A DNA stretch of 64,000 nt from Saccharum officinarum (GCA_020631735.1 CM036201.1:77848502-77912501); one strand, 5' to 3'; positions 46,262-57,211 are shown, counted from the stretch's first letter. Notes: generated from the letters alone by a model not told the origin. Made by a program: numbers and translations.

Positions 46262-46732
46262 TGCCAGATTGCCCAGCGGTGAAGCACGTGCTCCTTGCTG
46301 ATGTCCCTCCAGCTACAGCGCTCCTGGAAGGCGTCCCTACGGAGGACGCTGGCTTGCTCAGTGCTGCTGGACGGCGTCTCGCCGTCGGATGTCGGCGCTG
46401 TGCTGCTGGGTTACCGGCGTAGCACGGCTTGGCTCTTTCGCCCGGAGGCTGCAGGTCAGCTCGACTCCTCTAGGCAGTGGATCGGCGCGGCGGCCGGTGG
46501 GCAGCAGCGCAGCGCGTGGGAGATCGGTGCGACGACCGGTGGGCGGCGGCGCAGCGCGCGGGAGACAGCGCGGCGCGCGCGCAAATGGGCCGCCACTCCC
46601 GCCTATTTTCCACGGGAAAAGCTAAAGATGTGCTGCAAAGTCTTGTGAGCCATTAGATTAGATTCGAACGGTGGGCAGAGGGTCGCAAGGTACGTCGTGC
46701 CTTGCCAGAAGAAAGGCACCGAATCTGAGTCC
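46262..46732 (-). repeat. Right terminal inverted repeat of the MULE
   Basis: The 471-base arm from TGCCAGATTG to CTGAGTCC, the reverse complement of 42813-43290. Confidence 0.95.
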
Positions 46733-46741
46733 GTAAAAGAT

Positions 46742-48197
46742 AACGAGAGAGACCATGGGTGGGGTGGCAGCCGGTGGTGATGAGGTGAAGGAAGAAGAGG
46801 CTGGAGGTGGGGCCCACGTGACGTGCCACCTCTCTCTCCCCTCACTCTCTCATCATGCTCTCCCTCTCAAGCCAAAGAAGGGAGGTGCACTGCACTGCAA
46901 AAGGGAAGGGGGAGCCAGCCATAGCTAGCCAGGTAGGACTGGAGCTGGCTTACATTTCTGTCCTATCCTATACCGAGTAACGCTGCTGTAAATCCATTTT
47001 GCTCATCATTAGTGGCGCGATTAGCGTCCATAAGCTGCACCGAGATACTGTTTGTGGTTCCTTGGTGCCTTTGCAAGTAAGCTTGTCCCTGCCCTTCTAA
47101 AACCCAGCTGTTGATGTGCGTTTTGGTCCAGCTTGAAAGTACTAGAGAGATGTTATTTTTTTTAGAAGTGTGTGTGTGTGAGAGAGATGAGAATTCTTTT
47201 GAGGAATTGCAGAATGTGATCGCCTCTGTTTTTAGTGCGAAAAGAGCTGGAATGTGGTGATCCAAGAAAAGAAGACAAAGCAAAGCAGAGAGGTTCATTC
47301 ATGTGATGATGTACTGACAAGAGCACTGTTGTGCCCTTTCGGCCTTTTCTTCTGCGAACAGGATTCCTTTCCTCCAGCTCTCACACGGTGTCAATGCGCC
47401 CAACACCACCAACCAACTCATTTTCAATGCTTGGTTAGTGTTATTGGGAGGTTTTCTGTGGGACGCAATCAGACAATGTGAAGTTATGAAAAAAAGAATC
47501 AGACAATGTGACAGACATATTAGAGATGTGCAGGTTTTTCCCTTGCTCAGACTACTAGGCGCTGTAATATTATAAGTGTTGTTTTGAAACAGTGTGAGAT
47601 CGAACAGAAGCTTCAGTGACCGTTCTTGAGAATTTTGTCACTACAGTACGTACGTACATGTGGAAGTCTGAACTGAACGGAAGCTTCGGTTTCCTGCAGG
47701 CACATGTTTGGTGGCCACAAGTTAGACACCAGCTTTTGCAGTGGTGTGTGTGGTGTCACCGAGCAAATCATACAAGCAAAAATGCAAAATGTCCTGATAT
47801 TCACATGTTTCTTGTTCTTGTTTCCCTTTGTTTAGTCCACGTGGTGGGTGCATGTCGGTGTCTGAAACTCTGAAATCTGAATACGACGCTGCTCCTTTTT
47901 TCTGAACTGCTACTTCCAATAATGGCACTAAACTGACTGAAGCCTGAAGGCGTGTGTGGCCGATGTGATTACGTGAGGTCGCGGCCAAGCGCGATGCGAC
48001 GGGGACGCCTGCGGTGTCGCCGTGTCGGTGCGACGACGAGACGGCGGTTCATTTCGTGGGCTCGTATCCGGGCGGGGCGGGCGGCCACTGTCGTTAGCTT
48101 AATGGGACATCATCTCAGAACGATTAGTGGCTGTCCTCACAAGGCCCCCCACAATCATGAGAGGGGAGCTGTCGGCCTCAACTGGCTGGGCTCAGCC
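46742..48197. other. Displaced FLA upstream region, then gene-free DNA
   Basis: Directly right of the MULE, 46742 onward is what was the FLA promoter before insertion (AACGAGAGAGACC...). No other gene was found. 47950-48200 is GC-rich without a recognised frame. Confidence 0.5.
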
Positions 48198-48205
48198 CCA
48201 GCTCG

Positions 48206-48392
48206 CAGTGACGAAGCTAGGATTTTGGCATAGGGTATGCCGCACCAAAATTCTCATATCCAATTTGGCAAAGACCTATTTAGCAATTCGATATACAGCA
48301 GCAAAAATTGTCTCATAATTTATAATTTTTTCTATCTGATCAGTCTAGGGTATGCCGCACTATACCCGTGCCACCCGCTGGCTCCGTCACTG
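48206..48392. mobile_element. Small hAT MITE of the CAGTGACG/CAGTGGCG group
   Basis: Left end CAGTGACGAAGCTAGG and right end (reverse complement) CAGTGACGGAGCCAGC, both followed by the shared phrase with GGGTATGCCGCAC / GTGCGGCATACCC. Flanking octamers CCAGCTCG and CCAACTCC match at 6 of 8 positions, an eroded target duplication. Confidence 0.75.
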
Positions 48393-48668
48393 CCAACTCC
48401 CAACTCTCAAGCAGGGCAGAATCATGGGTTGGGTTGCCAAGTCGTGCCGCTTTACATCCATGATCAATCATTCCAACGCAGAGCCTTGGGTGGACGGAGC
48501 AGCGAAGAAACTCGTAGAGCTCGTGCGTTTTACTACTACTGCTACAAAGCAGACGCAGGAACGAACACTGCCTGTGCGGCTGTGCGATGTTTGGGACTTT
48601 GGGTAACTCGATCCCAGGTCTTGGATCCTGAATATGTGTGCTCTGTGTTGCAGGCTGTGCGATTACTG

Positions 48669-49136
48669 AGCGGGTGTTTAGTTCGTAGGGTAAAAATTTT
48701 GGTGGTGTCACATCGGATGTTTCGATAGATGTCGGAAGGGGTGTTCGAATACTAATAAAAAAAACTAATTACATAACTCGCCTTGAAACCGCGAGACGAA
48801 TTTATTAAGCCTAATTAATCTGTCATTAGCACGTATTTACTGTAGTATAGGATGTTTGGACACATATATGGAGTATTAAATGTAGACGAAAAAATAACTA
48901 ATTATACAGATTGCGATAAATTTGCGAGACAAATTTTTTAAGCTTAATTAATCCATGATTTGATAATGTTGTGCTACAGTAATATATGTGCTAATGATGG
49001 ATTGATTAGGCTTAATAAATTCGTCTCACAGTTTTCAGATGAGTTATGTAATTAGTTTTTTTTTATTAATATCTCAACACCCCTTCTAACATCCCCTGTA
49101 ACATCCAAAATTTTACAGACAACAACTAAACACCCC
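48669..49136. mobile_element. Long-armed Tourist-like foldback element
   Basis: Ends GGGTGTTTAGTT...AAAATTTTGG and the mirrored CCAAAATTTTACAGAC...AACTAAACACCCC, with TGA at each flank. The arms are mirrored for about 200 bases (GCCTAATTAATC.../...GATTAGGCTTAATAAATTCG). The centre holds the usual Tourist-family phrase TATGGAGTATTAAATGTAGACG. Confidence 0.75.
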
Positions 49137-49473
49137 TGAACTTGCCCAAGCCGCAAATCTGGGTTCAGCCTGGCAGACAGACGGTTCTTTGGGCTTGCGC
49201 AGCGTCCAGTTGAGTTGTTGGTTCTTGCCACATGCCGCAGCCCGCTCCGGAGACAGGATCACATCACATGAACGCTTCCTGTAAACGCTGTTCGCTTCAG
49301 TCTGAAGAAAACAAAGTGGATTACTGCAAAGTGGAGTGCCAAGTGCGCGCGTTTACTATTCCGGTTGGCATTAATCAGTCACGGCAGGCAACGCAGCACT
49401 CACCCTCCTTTTTTTTTTTGGCAAGCTCCCTTGAAAGCTTGAAGAGAATATATGAGGATGAGGGATCTCGACT

Positions 49474-49717
49474 GGGCCCTTGTTTAGTTCCCAAAAACTT
49501 TCCCAAAAAATGCTATAGCAGTCGTCACATCGAATCTTTGAACGTATATATGGAGCATTAAATGTATGTAAAAAATAACTAATTATACAGTTTATCTGTA
49601 AATGCCGAGACGAATCTTTTGAACTAAGTTAGTCCATGGTTGGACAAATTTTACCAAATAACAACGAAAGTGCTATAAGAATTTTTTTTAAAAAAATTCA
49701 CAATGTAAACACGGCCC
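49474..49717. mobile_element. Tourist-like MITE
   Basis: Begins GGGCCCTTGTTTAGTTCCC and ends AATGTAAACACGGCCC. Internal GAGACGAATCTTTTGAACTA and TATATGGAGCATTAAATG are as in the other copies. Confidence 0.85.
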
Positions 49718-51552
49718 TCGCTGGAATGGACCACTTGAAGAGCGGAGACCTAGGTTTTTGGGCCACGGGTCGTGGCTGCATTTGTGCTGTTGACCAACCA
49801 AGGTTTTAGAGAAGGAGAAGAAAAAAAAAGAAACAGTACTAGTATGCTTTTTTTTTTGAGGACTGGTAGCACTACGCAGCCCAGGAGGAGGAGCAGGTTG
49901 GTTCACCACTTGCTCCGCATTTTTTTGTTGCATGCCTTTGGGTTTGGGTGTTGCCTGCTGCTCTTGTGTCGGTGCCAAGAAAACATCTCTTATTTTCCCT
50001 ACCAAAAAACTCGTTAGCTAGCTACTCCTAAAAATTTAGCTCCGTCTGAAACCAAAGTTAAAAACAAAAGTTTTCAGACTCGAAACGAGTAGGATCGGTG
50101 GTCGCGTCGTCGCATATTTTTTTTTGTGGCGCCACGCCACGCCACGCCATGCGAAACGAGGACGCGACGCAAGCGATGAGAAACGGACGGAATGGTGTGG
50201 CAGGCCATCCATCCATCACGAGTTGAACGCGGAGCCATGGAAGACGACGTGGCGTCGCTTTACGGGCAATCATCGGCTCCGGGTCCGGGATATATGCGGT
50301 GCGGATGCCAGCGGCGGCGACCCGAGAACCAGCGCTGAATCGTCGGCCACGAATCGGACGGAGCCTGAAAGCGATGGAGAGGCGGAGGCCAAGGCTGCAA
50401 ACTGCCGTGCTCCCGGCATGCCTCGCGCCGTCCTTGGTTTGGTTGCCACGTCGTCACGATGGCGGGTGTGTGATGCATGCGGCCGGCGGTGGTTCGCGGG
50501 GGTCCGTGCCGACGCACGTCGCCGTCGTGTCCGCGTGCCGCCGTGCGTGCGCTGCGGCGGCCGGCGCCGTCGGTTGTGCCCAGCACGGCAGCACCCAATC
50601 GGCATTCGGCAGGAAGTAGCAGGTCTTCTGTACCTGTACTACTAGTACCTCCATCTTGTCCCTTTGACCAACTGCGAACTTGGGCCTTGGGCTGCATCTG
50701 CAACCAGCTGCACATTCTTTTCTTTCTTTTTCTGCCATCTACTACTAGGAGTAGTATCTCTCCTCGGAGGCCTGGCCCCCTGGTGCCTGGTGGACCTTCT
50801 TGCCTGCTCTCTTTGCATGTGTCGGTCTCCGCTGGCTGCTTTCCTGTGATCCTGCCTTGTCACAAACTCACAATAACAATTAATTAATCCTCCACACGAT
50901 CCAGGTCGGTCTCAGCCACTGTGTGTGTTTGCCTCGTGCAGCTCCGCTTCCACCGACTTCGTTCTCCGCCGCTTACCGGCCGCCCGACGGCTACCACCAT
51001 GCATCAACCTATCCTTTTTGAAAAAAGAAGAAGAAGAGAACCACGCATCGACGTGCTAAATTATTATTTATGCTCCACTTGCTGCCCGATTAGACTGACC
51101 TAGTAGCACGCAGATTATCGGTCCATCCTACGATCGATCTAGCAGAGGAGCAGGTGAGGAATTCGTCTGAACATACAGCATATTCAGATGCTGCTGTTTT
51201 CATTTCTGTGTACGTACTGCGGATATTCTTCATCACTTGCCGGATCGTTTCCTTTTGATTCCGTCAAACATGCATTCCGTAGCTAGGTTACGCGTCAAAT
51301 CATCAGTGTTCCTTCTTTTTGTGTGTTCGCCGGCAACATTTCTTCAGATCAGAAGCCAAATGACAGGCGGGTCCACCGTCCATGACAGAGTTTTCGCATT
51401 GTTTTGTTTGTTTCTAACCTATCGTAAGCCACTGCAGAGATAAGGGGTAAGTAAGACAATCGCTCGTCTCATGGATGAAACTTGCCTTGCCTCAGTGTGT
51501 GAACAAGACGTTTTCTTTTATAAGAAGAATGGATTGTATTTTTTTTTTCTGA
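49718..51552. other. Interval with GC-rich block, no recognised gene
   Basis: 50100-50640 is GC-rich with overlapping frames on both strands (up to 173 codons plus, 151 minus). One has Cys pairs (CDACG, CVRCG), but spacing and context do not support a real zinc protein. 50700-51500 is mixed sequence without features. Confidence 0.4.
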
Positions 51553-51830
51553 TGATTGGGCATTCGGCCGCGCGTTTGGGCCGACGGTTTTTGCAGATGG
51601 GTTGGGTTGGGTACTTGGGTTGGGTCAGGCCGACAGGTTTTGACGTGGGTAAGAAGATGCTGTGGGCGCGGCGGTCCGAGGCTGCAGATCAGTGGACAAA
51701 GCGTGTGCGCTCGGGTTGGTGCCAATAGGTCTGTCCAGCACCAAGCCAGAAGAGGCCACCAACGGCTTCTGAAATGGAAGACGGATGCTGCTTACCGTGG
51801 ACGACAGGATGCCACACGACGACATTTGCT
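51553..51830 (-). repeat. Copy 1 of the EF-hand promoter block (block P)
   Basis: Matches 54990-55265 and 56185-56462: CGCGTTTGGGCCGACGGTTTT, TGCTGTGGGCGCGGCGGTCC, AAGCGTGTG and GTGGACGACAGGA appear in the same order. No EF-hand coding sequence is attached to this copy; it marks the edge of the tandem array. Confidence 0.85.
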
Positions 51831-51861
51831 CTTTGCAATGGCCGATTCCCGGTGCTTTGAA

Positions 51862-52262
51862 ATGGAGTCCAAAGATCCTCCCGTTCTTCTCCCTACAGTG
51901 TGGATTGTGCCATTTGAACTACCGGTGGCTGAAGATTTAGAGCACATTGCACAATCAGGATAAATGAATGATGCATCAACAGTTATGGGATGATCTGCAC
52001 CAACATTTTGCATGCTTATAAGCTAGATCAACACCGATGACTACTATATATACTCCTACTACCAATATGCCCGGGATATGCCATGCAAAATGTTTCAAAA
52101 AATAAAGTTACTTATTGTGCTTCTCTATTATACGGGCTAAAACATTAGAGGAAACCAAAATACCATGCCAAGCCACCTAGGTAAGGCAGTCCCACTAAAT
52201 CTATCCTTAGGAACTACGTTCGTGTATAGCAACATATAGTTTTGCAACTCCAAAAAAAAAGG
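51862..52262 (-). repeat. Copy 1 of tandem block Q
   Basis: About 400 bases shared with 55405-55790 and 59345-59757: GTCCAAAGATCCTCCCGTTC, TAAATGAATGATGCATCAA(C/T), AGCTAGATCAACACCGATGA and AAAATGTTTCAAAAAATAAAG. No coding capacity recognised; it is always next to the PIN fragment on its 3' side. Confidence 0.85.
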
Positions 52263-52429
52263 TATTGGGAGGAAAAAAGAAGGTTATCTCCATCCAATAA
52301 ATCACTTCAAAAAAAAAATCAAATTTTGGTCTCATTGGCTTTTTTTTGGTTACTTTTTTTACGCGACTTCACAGCCGCCTCCTCCCTGCCTGTCGCCGCC
52401 ACGTGCAAGCCCGGCCGCACATCTCCGTC

Positions 52430-52963
52430 GTCCCGAGGGCGGCCTTCCTGGCCTCGAGCGCGAATAGGAGGAGCGTGATCCAGACGATGGCCTAGAAGAC
52501 GGAGAGTTGCACCATGAGTTGGTGCGTCCAGTCGCGGTACATGGCCTGCGCCATGGGCATGCCGACGACGAGTGAGCTCGTGAGCGTGGACAGGGAGAAG
52601 CCGGTGATGGACCAATTGACGGCGGCGTTGCGGTGGCCCCGGGCGAACAACACCCACCAGGCGCCAATGACGACCTTGGAGACGACGTCGGCGGCGATGG
52701 CGCGGTAGTTGGCACGCAAGGGGTCGATGTGGACCGTAAACCCGAACGTGAAGAATGGTATCGCGAACAAGGCAACGAGGCTGTTCACGGATTCGCACTG
52801 CTCCGGTGTCAACATCTTCTACCACTGGACGGACGTTCACGGACTCGCACTGCTCTGACGTGAAGATCTTCCACCACCGGACAGATAGAAACACCAGCAG
52901 CGGCGGCACGTACAACGGCACCATCGCTGCCGCCACCTTGTACACGTCACCCCACGAGATCAT
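52430..52963 (-). pseudogene. PIN auxin-efflux-carrier first-exon fragment, copy 1
   Basis: ATG at 52963 opens MISWGDVYKVAAAM, the start expected of a PIN carrier; PINs export auxin across membranes. The first helix is followed by RWWKIFTSEQCESVN. A roughly 60-base internal tandem duplication then shifts the frame, and the PIN sequence resumes in the frame of 52815 as EQCESVNSLVALFAIPFFTF...NYRAIAADVVSKVVIG and NWSITGFSLSTLTSSLVVG. A TAG replaces the residue after VQLSVF at 52493-52495, and homology ends about 35 codons later. Only the N-terminal membrane domain is present; the hydrophilic loop and C-terminal helices are missing. By eye it is nearest to the monocot PIN9-like group (inference). 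Confidence 0.85.
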
Positions 52964-53039
52964 GGTGAGAAGAAGATGAATCGCGTCAGAAAGTACCGCA
53001 CCACGGTGGAGAAAGCGCAGGAAAGAAGGATATGCGCGA

Positions 53040-53515
53040 CGGAGAGAGCGCGCAACTTTACGTGGGCATGGAGTTTTTTCCTAATTGACAAAAATTTGGG
53101 AGGATGAGAGTCATTGGAGAGAGATTTTTCCTAATCTTGCCAAAAAAAAAAGGATAGAGAAGCTTTTTTTTAACTCTCGGAGATGCTCTAAAACCTTAAA
53201 CACTCTAGCTTAAAAAGCCTCTCTGGCGCGTCCGACCACGCGACAATAAGTGAGAACACCAGCGACATGGAGTTGGCGGCCAGCAAGGACATCATCAGCT
53301 TTTGGCTTGATGAACATGAGAAGATCGCTACAAAGGGTAAGAGTGTGCAATGCTATAAACCATGGCGACACTCGTTTTGTTTTCATGCAACTTTTTTTTG
53401 ACCAATCACGTCGTTTTGTTGCAGCTCCCAAGCATTTTTATTTGTAGGAGATCGGTGTATATTTTCACTCTTGTACATATTTTTTTTGTACTTTGTTGAT
53501 CAAATTATATCACAA
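53040..53515. repeat. Copy 1 of tandem block R
   Basis: Matches 60430-61100: GCGCAACTTTACG(T/C), AATCTTGCCAAAAAAAA, ACATGGAGTTGGCGGCCAGC, AGCTTTTGGCTTGATG, CGTCGTTTTGTTGCAGCTCC. A plus-strand frame around MELAASKDI(I/V)SFWLD is shared by both copies, but I do not recognise the protein. Confidence 0.8.
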
Positions 53516-54160
53516 AGATTATCACTGCCGGATTATCACCGTCAGTTGGTTTTAGAACCGACAGTGATAGCGTATCAGTGGCGGTTCATGGCTTCATCCA
53601 ACAGTGATGGGTGAGCTATCACTGTCAGTTCGTGGCTTGAACTGACAGTGATAGGTTGTGTACTATCACTGCTGGTTGAAGCCACGAACCGGCAATCACA
53701 GATCCACCTCATTGCTGAGTCGTAGTTTGAACTGCCATTAATAGGCACTTTTGCATAAAAGAAATTATAATTTTTTTATATAAGATCGGATCAAGATAAA
53801 TTTTATATCAAAATTATAGAGTTTAAAGAGACGGTTTACAATTCCAAATATTTAGTATATGTTCCCTGATCAGATTTGAGATGATTAACAATATTGAATG
53901 GAGACAAAGTCAACACCAAAGTTGTGTACTTGATGAAATCTACAACTTTGTAGTTAATAACCTTTTCATTTAAGATCATTTCGATTGTGAAATATAATAT
54001 AAGATTTGAAGCTGTATAGCTAAAAGAATATCTTCAGCTATATATTCACATGCGTCGCGTAGCATAGCTGATATATCTGCACTCGAGGGAACATGAACAT
54101 TGAGGTCTTGAGTTTTAATCCTGAGAAACACGTATTTTCTGATTTTTTTTTGCCACAACA
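53516..54160. repeat. Copy 1 of block S, with CACTA-like subterminal repeats
   Basis: Inverted and direct copies of TATCACTG(T/C)C(A/G)GTT and GAAC(C/T)GACAGTGATAG recur at short spacing from 53516 to 53750, like the subterminal repeats of grass CACTA (En/Spm) transposons. The rest matches 62035-62440. No CACTA terminus with a 3-base duplication was found. Confidence 0.6.
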
Positions 54161-54438
54161 AATTCTTGAGAATGCCCAAAGACAAGAACATGTCTGAATT
54201 TTCAAGCAAATTACTCATCTTGACTTTGAGTTACACAATGATGGTTTTAGGTAATGAAAGAACAAGTATCAAGCAGTGCACACTACCAATATATGTTGGT
54301 AGCAGCACTGTAATAAACTCGATAGATGTAAAGACTGCAGTTGTGATTGTGACTTGGGACACTTCAAAATTTAGTACTCCACCAGTCTGTATATAGATAC
54401 TAGTAGGAGCAAGTAGTAGTATTCCGCGCGCGTGAGCT

Positions 54439-54861
54439 TTATGCAGCTTTGGCGAGCTGGCCGAGCTCCCTGTCGACGGCGACCCTGAGGAAGCTGCCCT
54501 CCTCGACGACCATCTGCACGGGGAGGAAGCCCAGCCCGTTGGCCACGGCGAGCATCACCTCCTTCATCTCGGCGCGGAACTCCTGCCTGTCAACCTTGCC
54601 GCTGCCGTCCCTGTCGAACCGCGCGAACAGGCTGCGGTACAGCCCTGCGAGCTCGTCGGGCGCCACCACGGCGTCGTCCACGCCGAAGTGCTTCTCCAGC
54701 ACGCGCAGGCTCATGAGCTCCCCGGCCATCTCGGCGTAGGTGAGCAGGCCGTCGTGGTCGGCGTCCAGCGCGGCGAACCGGCCGTCCACCGAGGAGTTGA
54801 AGGCACCCTCGTCCTCCACGAAGCTCCGGACTGTGCTCCCGTCCAGGATCTCCACGCTCAT
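54439..54861 (-). CDS. Small EF-hand calcium-binding protein, intact
   Basis: A 140-residue protein starting MSVEILDGSTVRSFVEDE. It has two canonical EF-hand loops: residues 33-44 (DADHDGLLTYAE) and 83-94 (DRDGSGKVDRQE), each with acidic residues at positions 1, 3 and 12. The conserved GLGFLPVQM segment (about 109-117) identifies an uncharacterised plant EF-hand family of similar length. It is probably a cytosolic Ca2+ sensor, with no signal peptide or membrane segment. A TATA box (CTATAAAATA) lies 105 bases upstream of the ATG. The codons are strongly GC-biased. Nested frames extending the start upstream read through promoter and were rejected. The upstream region (block P) is duplicated twice nearby, so this is the only complete gene of the array. 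Confidence 0.9.
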   Translation of the reverse strand: MSVEILDGSTVRSFVEDEGAFNSSVDGRFAALDADHDGLLTYAEMAGELMSLRVLEKHFGVDDAVVAPDELAGLYRSLFARFDRDGSGKVDRQEFRAEMKEVMLAVANGLGFLPVQMVVEEGSFLRVAVDRELGQLAKAA

Positions 54862-54965
54862 CGTCGGTGTTCTTGGGACGTGTTCGTGTGAGTGGAAAGT
54901 GAGAATTTGCTGGGCTCTGTGGCTGCCGGGCTGGTGTCTGGTGAGCGCGATCAGTCGTCCTGGTA

Positions 54966-54972
54966 TTTTATA
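54966..54972 (-). promoter_or_regulatory. TATA box of the EF-hand gene
   Basis: TATAAAA on the minus strand, 105 bases before the ATG at 54861, placing the transcript start near 54940. The same box at the same distance is kept in the duplicated promoter at 56154-56160. Confidence 0.75.
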
Positions 54973-54989
54973 GTGTCGCGAGCGGGTCA

Positions 54990-55265
54990 TACACATTCGG
55001 CCGTGCCTGGATGGCGCGTTTGGGCCGACGGTTTTTGGAGACGGGGTGGGTTCGGTTGGGTCAGGCCGACAAGTTTCGAAGTGGGTAAGATGCTGTGGGC
55101 GCGGCGGTCCGTGCAGGCTGCAGCCAGCCACTGGAGAAAGCGTGTGCCGGGTCGGTGCCAATTGGGCTGTCCGACACCAAACCAGAAGCCAAAGCCACCA
55201 ACGGCTTTTCAAGTGGAAGACGGTTGCTGCTTACCGTGGACGACAGGACGCCAAACGACATTTGA
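54990..55265 (-). repeat. Copy 2 of block P (promoter of the intact EF-hand gene)
   Basis: See block P copy 1. Similarity to copy 3 continues past this block to about 55375 (TTGTGGTTTATTCTTTTT, TTTTCTCAACGAATTG). Confidence 0.9.
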
Positions 55266-55404
55266 CATTATATTTTTCCAACTCGACCTATATATATTTT
55301 GTGGTTTATTCTTTTTCTAGTTTTCTCAACGAATTGTATTTATCTCTACTGGTATTAGCGTGGTAATTTCTTTGGTCTATCACTCTCTTCCCGTTCTGCC
55401 CGTC

Positions 55405-55790
55405 CTCCAAAACCGAGTCCAAAGATCCTCCCGTTCTTTCCCCTACAATGTGGATTGTGCCATCTGAATGATAAAAGAATGATGCATCAACAGTTTATGG
55501 ATGATCTGGATGATCTGCATCAACATTTTGCATGCTTATAAGCTAGATCAACACCGATGACTACTATATATACTCCTAGTACCAATATGCCCAGGATATG
55601 CCATACAAAATGTTTCAAAAAATGAAGTTACTTATTGTGCTTCTCTATTATACAGGCTAAAACATTAGAGGAAACCAAAATACCATGCTAAGCCACCTAA
55701 CTCGGTAAGGCAGTCCCACGAAATCCATCCTTAGGAACTACGTTTGCGTATAGCAACATATAGTTTTGCAACTCCCAAAAAAGATATTGA
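55405..55790 (-). repeat. Copy 2 of tandem block Q
   Basis: Same order of phrases as 51862-52262, with small deletions; leads into the PIN remnant of the chimeric unit. Confidence 0.85.
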
Positions 55791-55825
55791 GAGAAAAAAG
55801 GTCATCTCCATCACTTCAAAAAAAA

Positions 55826-56050
55826 TCAAATTTTGGTCACACATGCTTTATTTTGGGCTACTTTTTTTTTACCGCGACTTCGCAGGGTGGCGCGAAAGGG
55901 TTTCACGCCGCCTCCTCCCTGCCAGTCGCCAACACGTCCCAGCCTGGCCACACATCTCCGTCGTCCCGAGGGCGGCCTTCCTGACCTCGAGCGCGAATAC
56001 GAGGAGACAGAGAGCTGCACCGTGCTCCCGTCCAGGATCTCCACGCTCAT
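55826..56050 (-). pseudogene. Chimeric frame: EF-hand start fused to PIN remnant
   Basis: The ATG at 56050 and its leader are a copy of the EF-hand gene start (MSVEILDGSTV). The next codons, QLSV, come from the PIN segment VQLSVF, after which a deletion shifts the frame. The remaining codons (YSRSRSGRPPSGRRR...) are PIN-derived DNA read out of frame, ending at 55826. The 74-codon product has neither an EF-hand nor membrane helices. The deletion that made it removed blocks R and S, most of the EF-hand gene and most of the PIN exon. The duplicated EF-hand promoter with its TATA box is intact upstream, so a transcript is possible. Confidence 0.8.
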
Positions 56051-56153
56051 CGTCGGTGTTCTTGGGACGTGTCCGTGTGAGTGGAAAGTGAGAGTTTGCT
56101 CTGCTCTGGGCTCTGTGGCTGGTGTCTGGTGAGCGCGACCAGTGGTTCTGGTT

Positions 56154-56160
56154 TTTTATA
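56154..56160 (-). promoter_or_regulatory. TATA box of the chimeric copy
   Basis: TATAAAA on the minus strand, about 105 bases before the chimeric ATG, as in the intact gene. Confidence 0.65.
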
Positions 56161-56184
56161 GTGTCGCGAGCGGGTCATACGATT

Positions 56185-56580
56185 GGGCATTCGGCCGTGG
56201 CTCGAAGGCGCGTTTGGGCCGACGGTTTTTTGGAGACGGGGTGGGTTCGGTTGGGTCAGGCCGACAGGTTTCGAAGTGGGTAAGATGCTGTGGGCGCGGC
56301 GGTCCGTGCAGGCTGCAGCCAGCCACTGGAGAAAGCGTGTGCCGGGTCGGTGCCAATTGGGCTGTCCGACACCAAACCAGAAGCCAAAGCCACCAATGGC
56401 TTTTCAAGTGGAAGACGGTTGCTGCTTACCGTGGAGGACAGGACGCCAGACGACATTTGGCATTGATATTTTTCCAACTCGACCTATATATATATTTTAT
56501 GGTTTATTCTTTTTGTAGTTTTCTCAACGAATTGCATTTATTTCTACTGATATTAGCGTGGTAATTTCTTTGGTCTATCA
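56185..56580 (-). repeat. Copy 3 of block P, extended
   Basis: Matches 54990-55375 closely through GCGTGGTAATTTCTTTGGTCTATCA. Similarity ends at 56580, where unrelated sequence begins. Confidence 0.9.
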
Positions 56581-57146
56581 GGGCATGTATAACCCATAGA
56601 TGAGGGGTCGTCTCCAAGAGCCTCGAATTAGACGTACAGATAGCTAAAAAGATAGGTCATACAACCCATAGACACAAGATCATTTGCAAGCTGTTTAATG
56701 CTATGCATGTAGTCAAGATCAATTATGAATACTATTTTGTGCACCCCTGTGTCGCTATTCAATTGATCATAGCTACGCTCAATTCACACTAATAACATTC
56801 AAAATTCCTCATATTGATCTTCTACTTCTCCAGGTAGTCATAACCGGAAGAAACAAGATCATATGAGATCTTAGCCAATTAACAACAACCAGCTATCATG
56901 CATCGTATAACATCAAAACAGGAAAGGCATCACCCACGTATAAATTAAGCTAAGAGATGGAATATTATTGCTTACGCCATTATTCAATACAAACGCGACA
57001 GCTTAAAAACGCTGAAAGAAGAAATTTGATGCTAAAAGAAGAAACACAAGGATGCTGCAAGATGAGCTATCGAGTGAGCCATTGCATCGAACAGCTTTCG
57101 GGTGTCCCATTTTTTTTCCTTAACCAACTCATGAATATTAAACTAG
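56581..57146. other. Gene-free interval
   Basis: AT-rich sequence with no recognised gene or element; it separates the second and third repeat units together with the hAT element that follows. Confidence 0.4.
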
Positions 57147-57211
57147 TTTGCCATCAGGGGCGAAGCTACGTGGACGCGTCGGGGTTAGCTGACACCGACA
57201 ACTTTGTCGTA

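Larger units (their letters stand above)
42813..46732 (+). mobile_element. Mutator-like element (MULE) with long inverted repeats and FAR1-type transposase
   Basis: 3920 bases, flanked by the perfect 9-base duplication GTAAAAGAT (42804-42812 and 46733-46741). The termini GGACTCAGATTCGGTGCC are identical. The inverted repeats extend 478 and 471 bases and differ by scattered substitutions and a 7-base GAGCAGT duplication in the left copy. The interior carries one plus-strand FAR1/FHY3-like transposase gene, now broken. A 9-base duplication and long inverted repeats define the Mutator superfamily. The insertion sits directly upstream of the FLA promoter. Confidence 0.95.

Noticed and set aside
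50124..50887. Frames with Cys pairs that suggested a zinc-ribbon protein
   Set aside because: Spacing does not match a known ribbon, and equally long frames lie on the other strand.
54862..55212. Upstream extension of the EF-hand frame to 257 codons
   Set aside because: The extra 117 codons read through the TATA box and the duplicated promoter block, and the family starts at MSVE.
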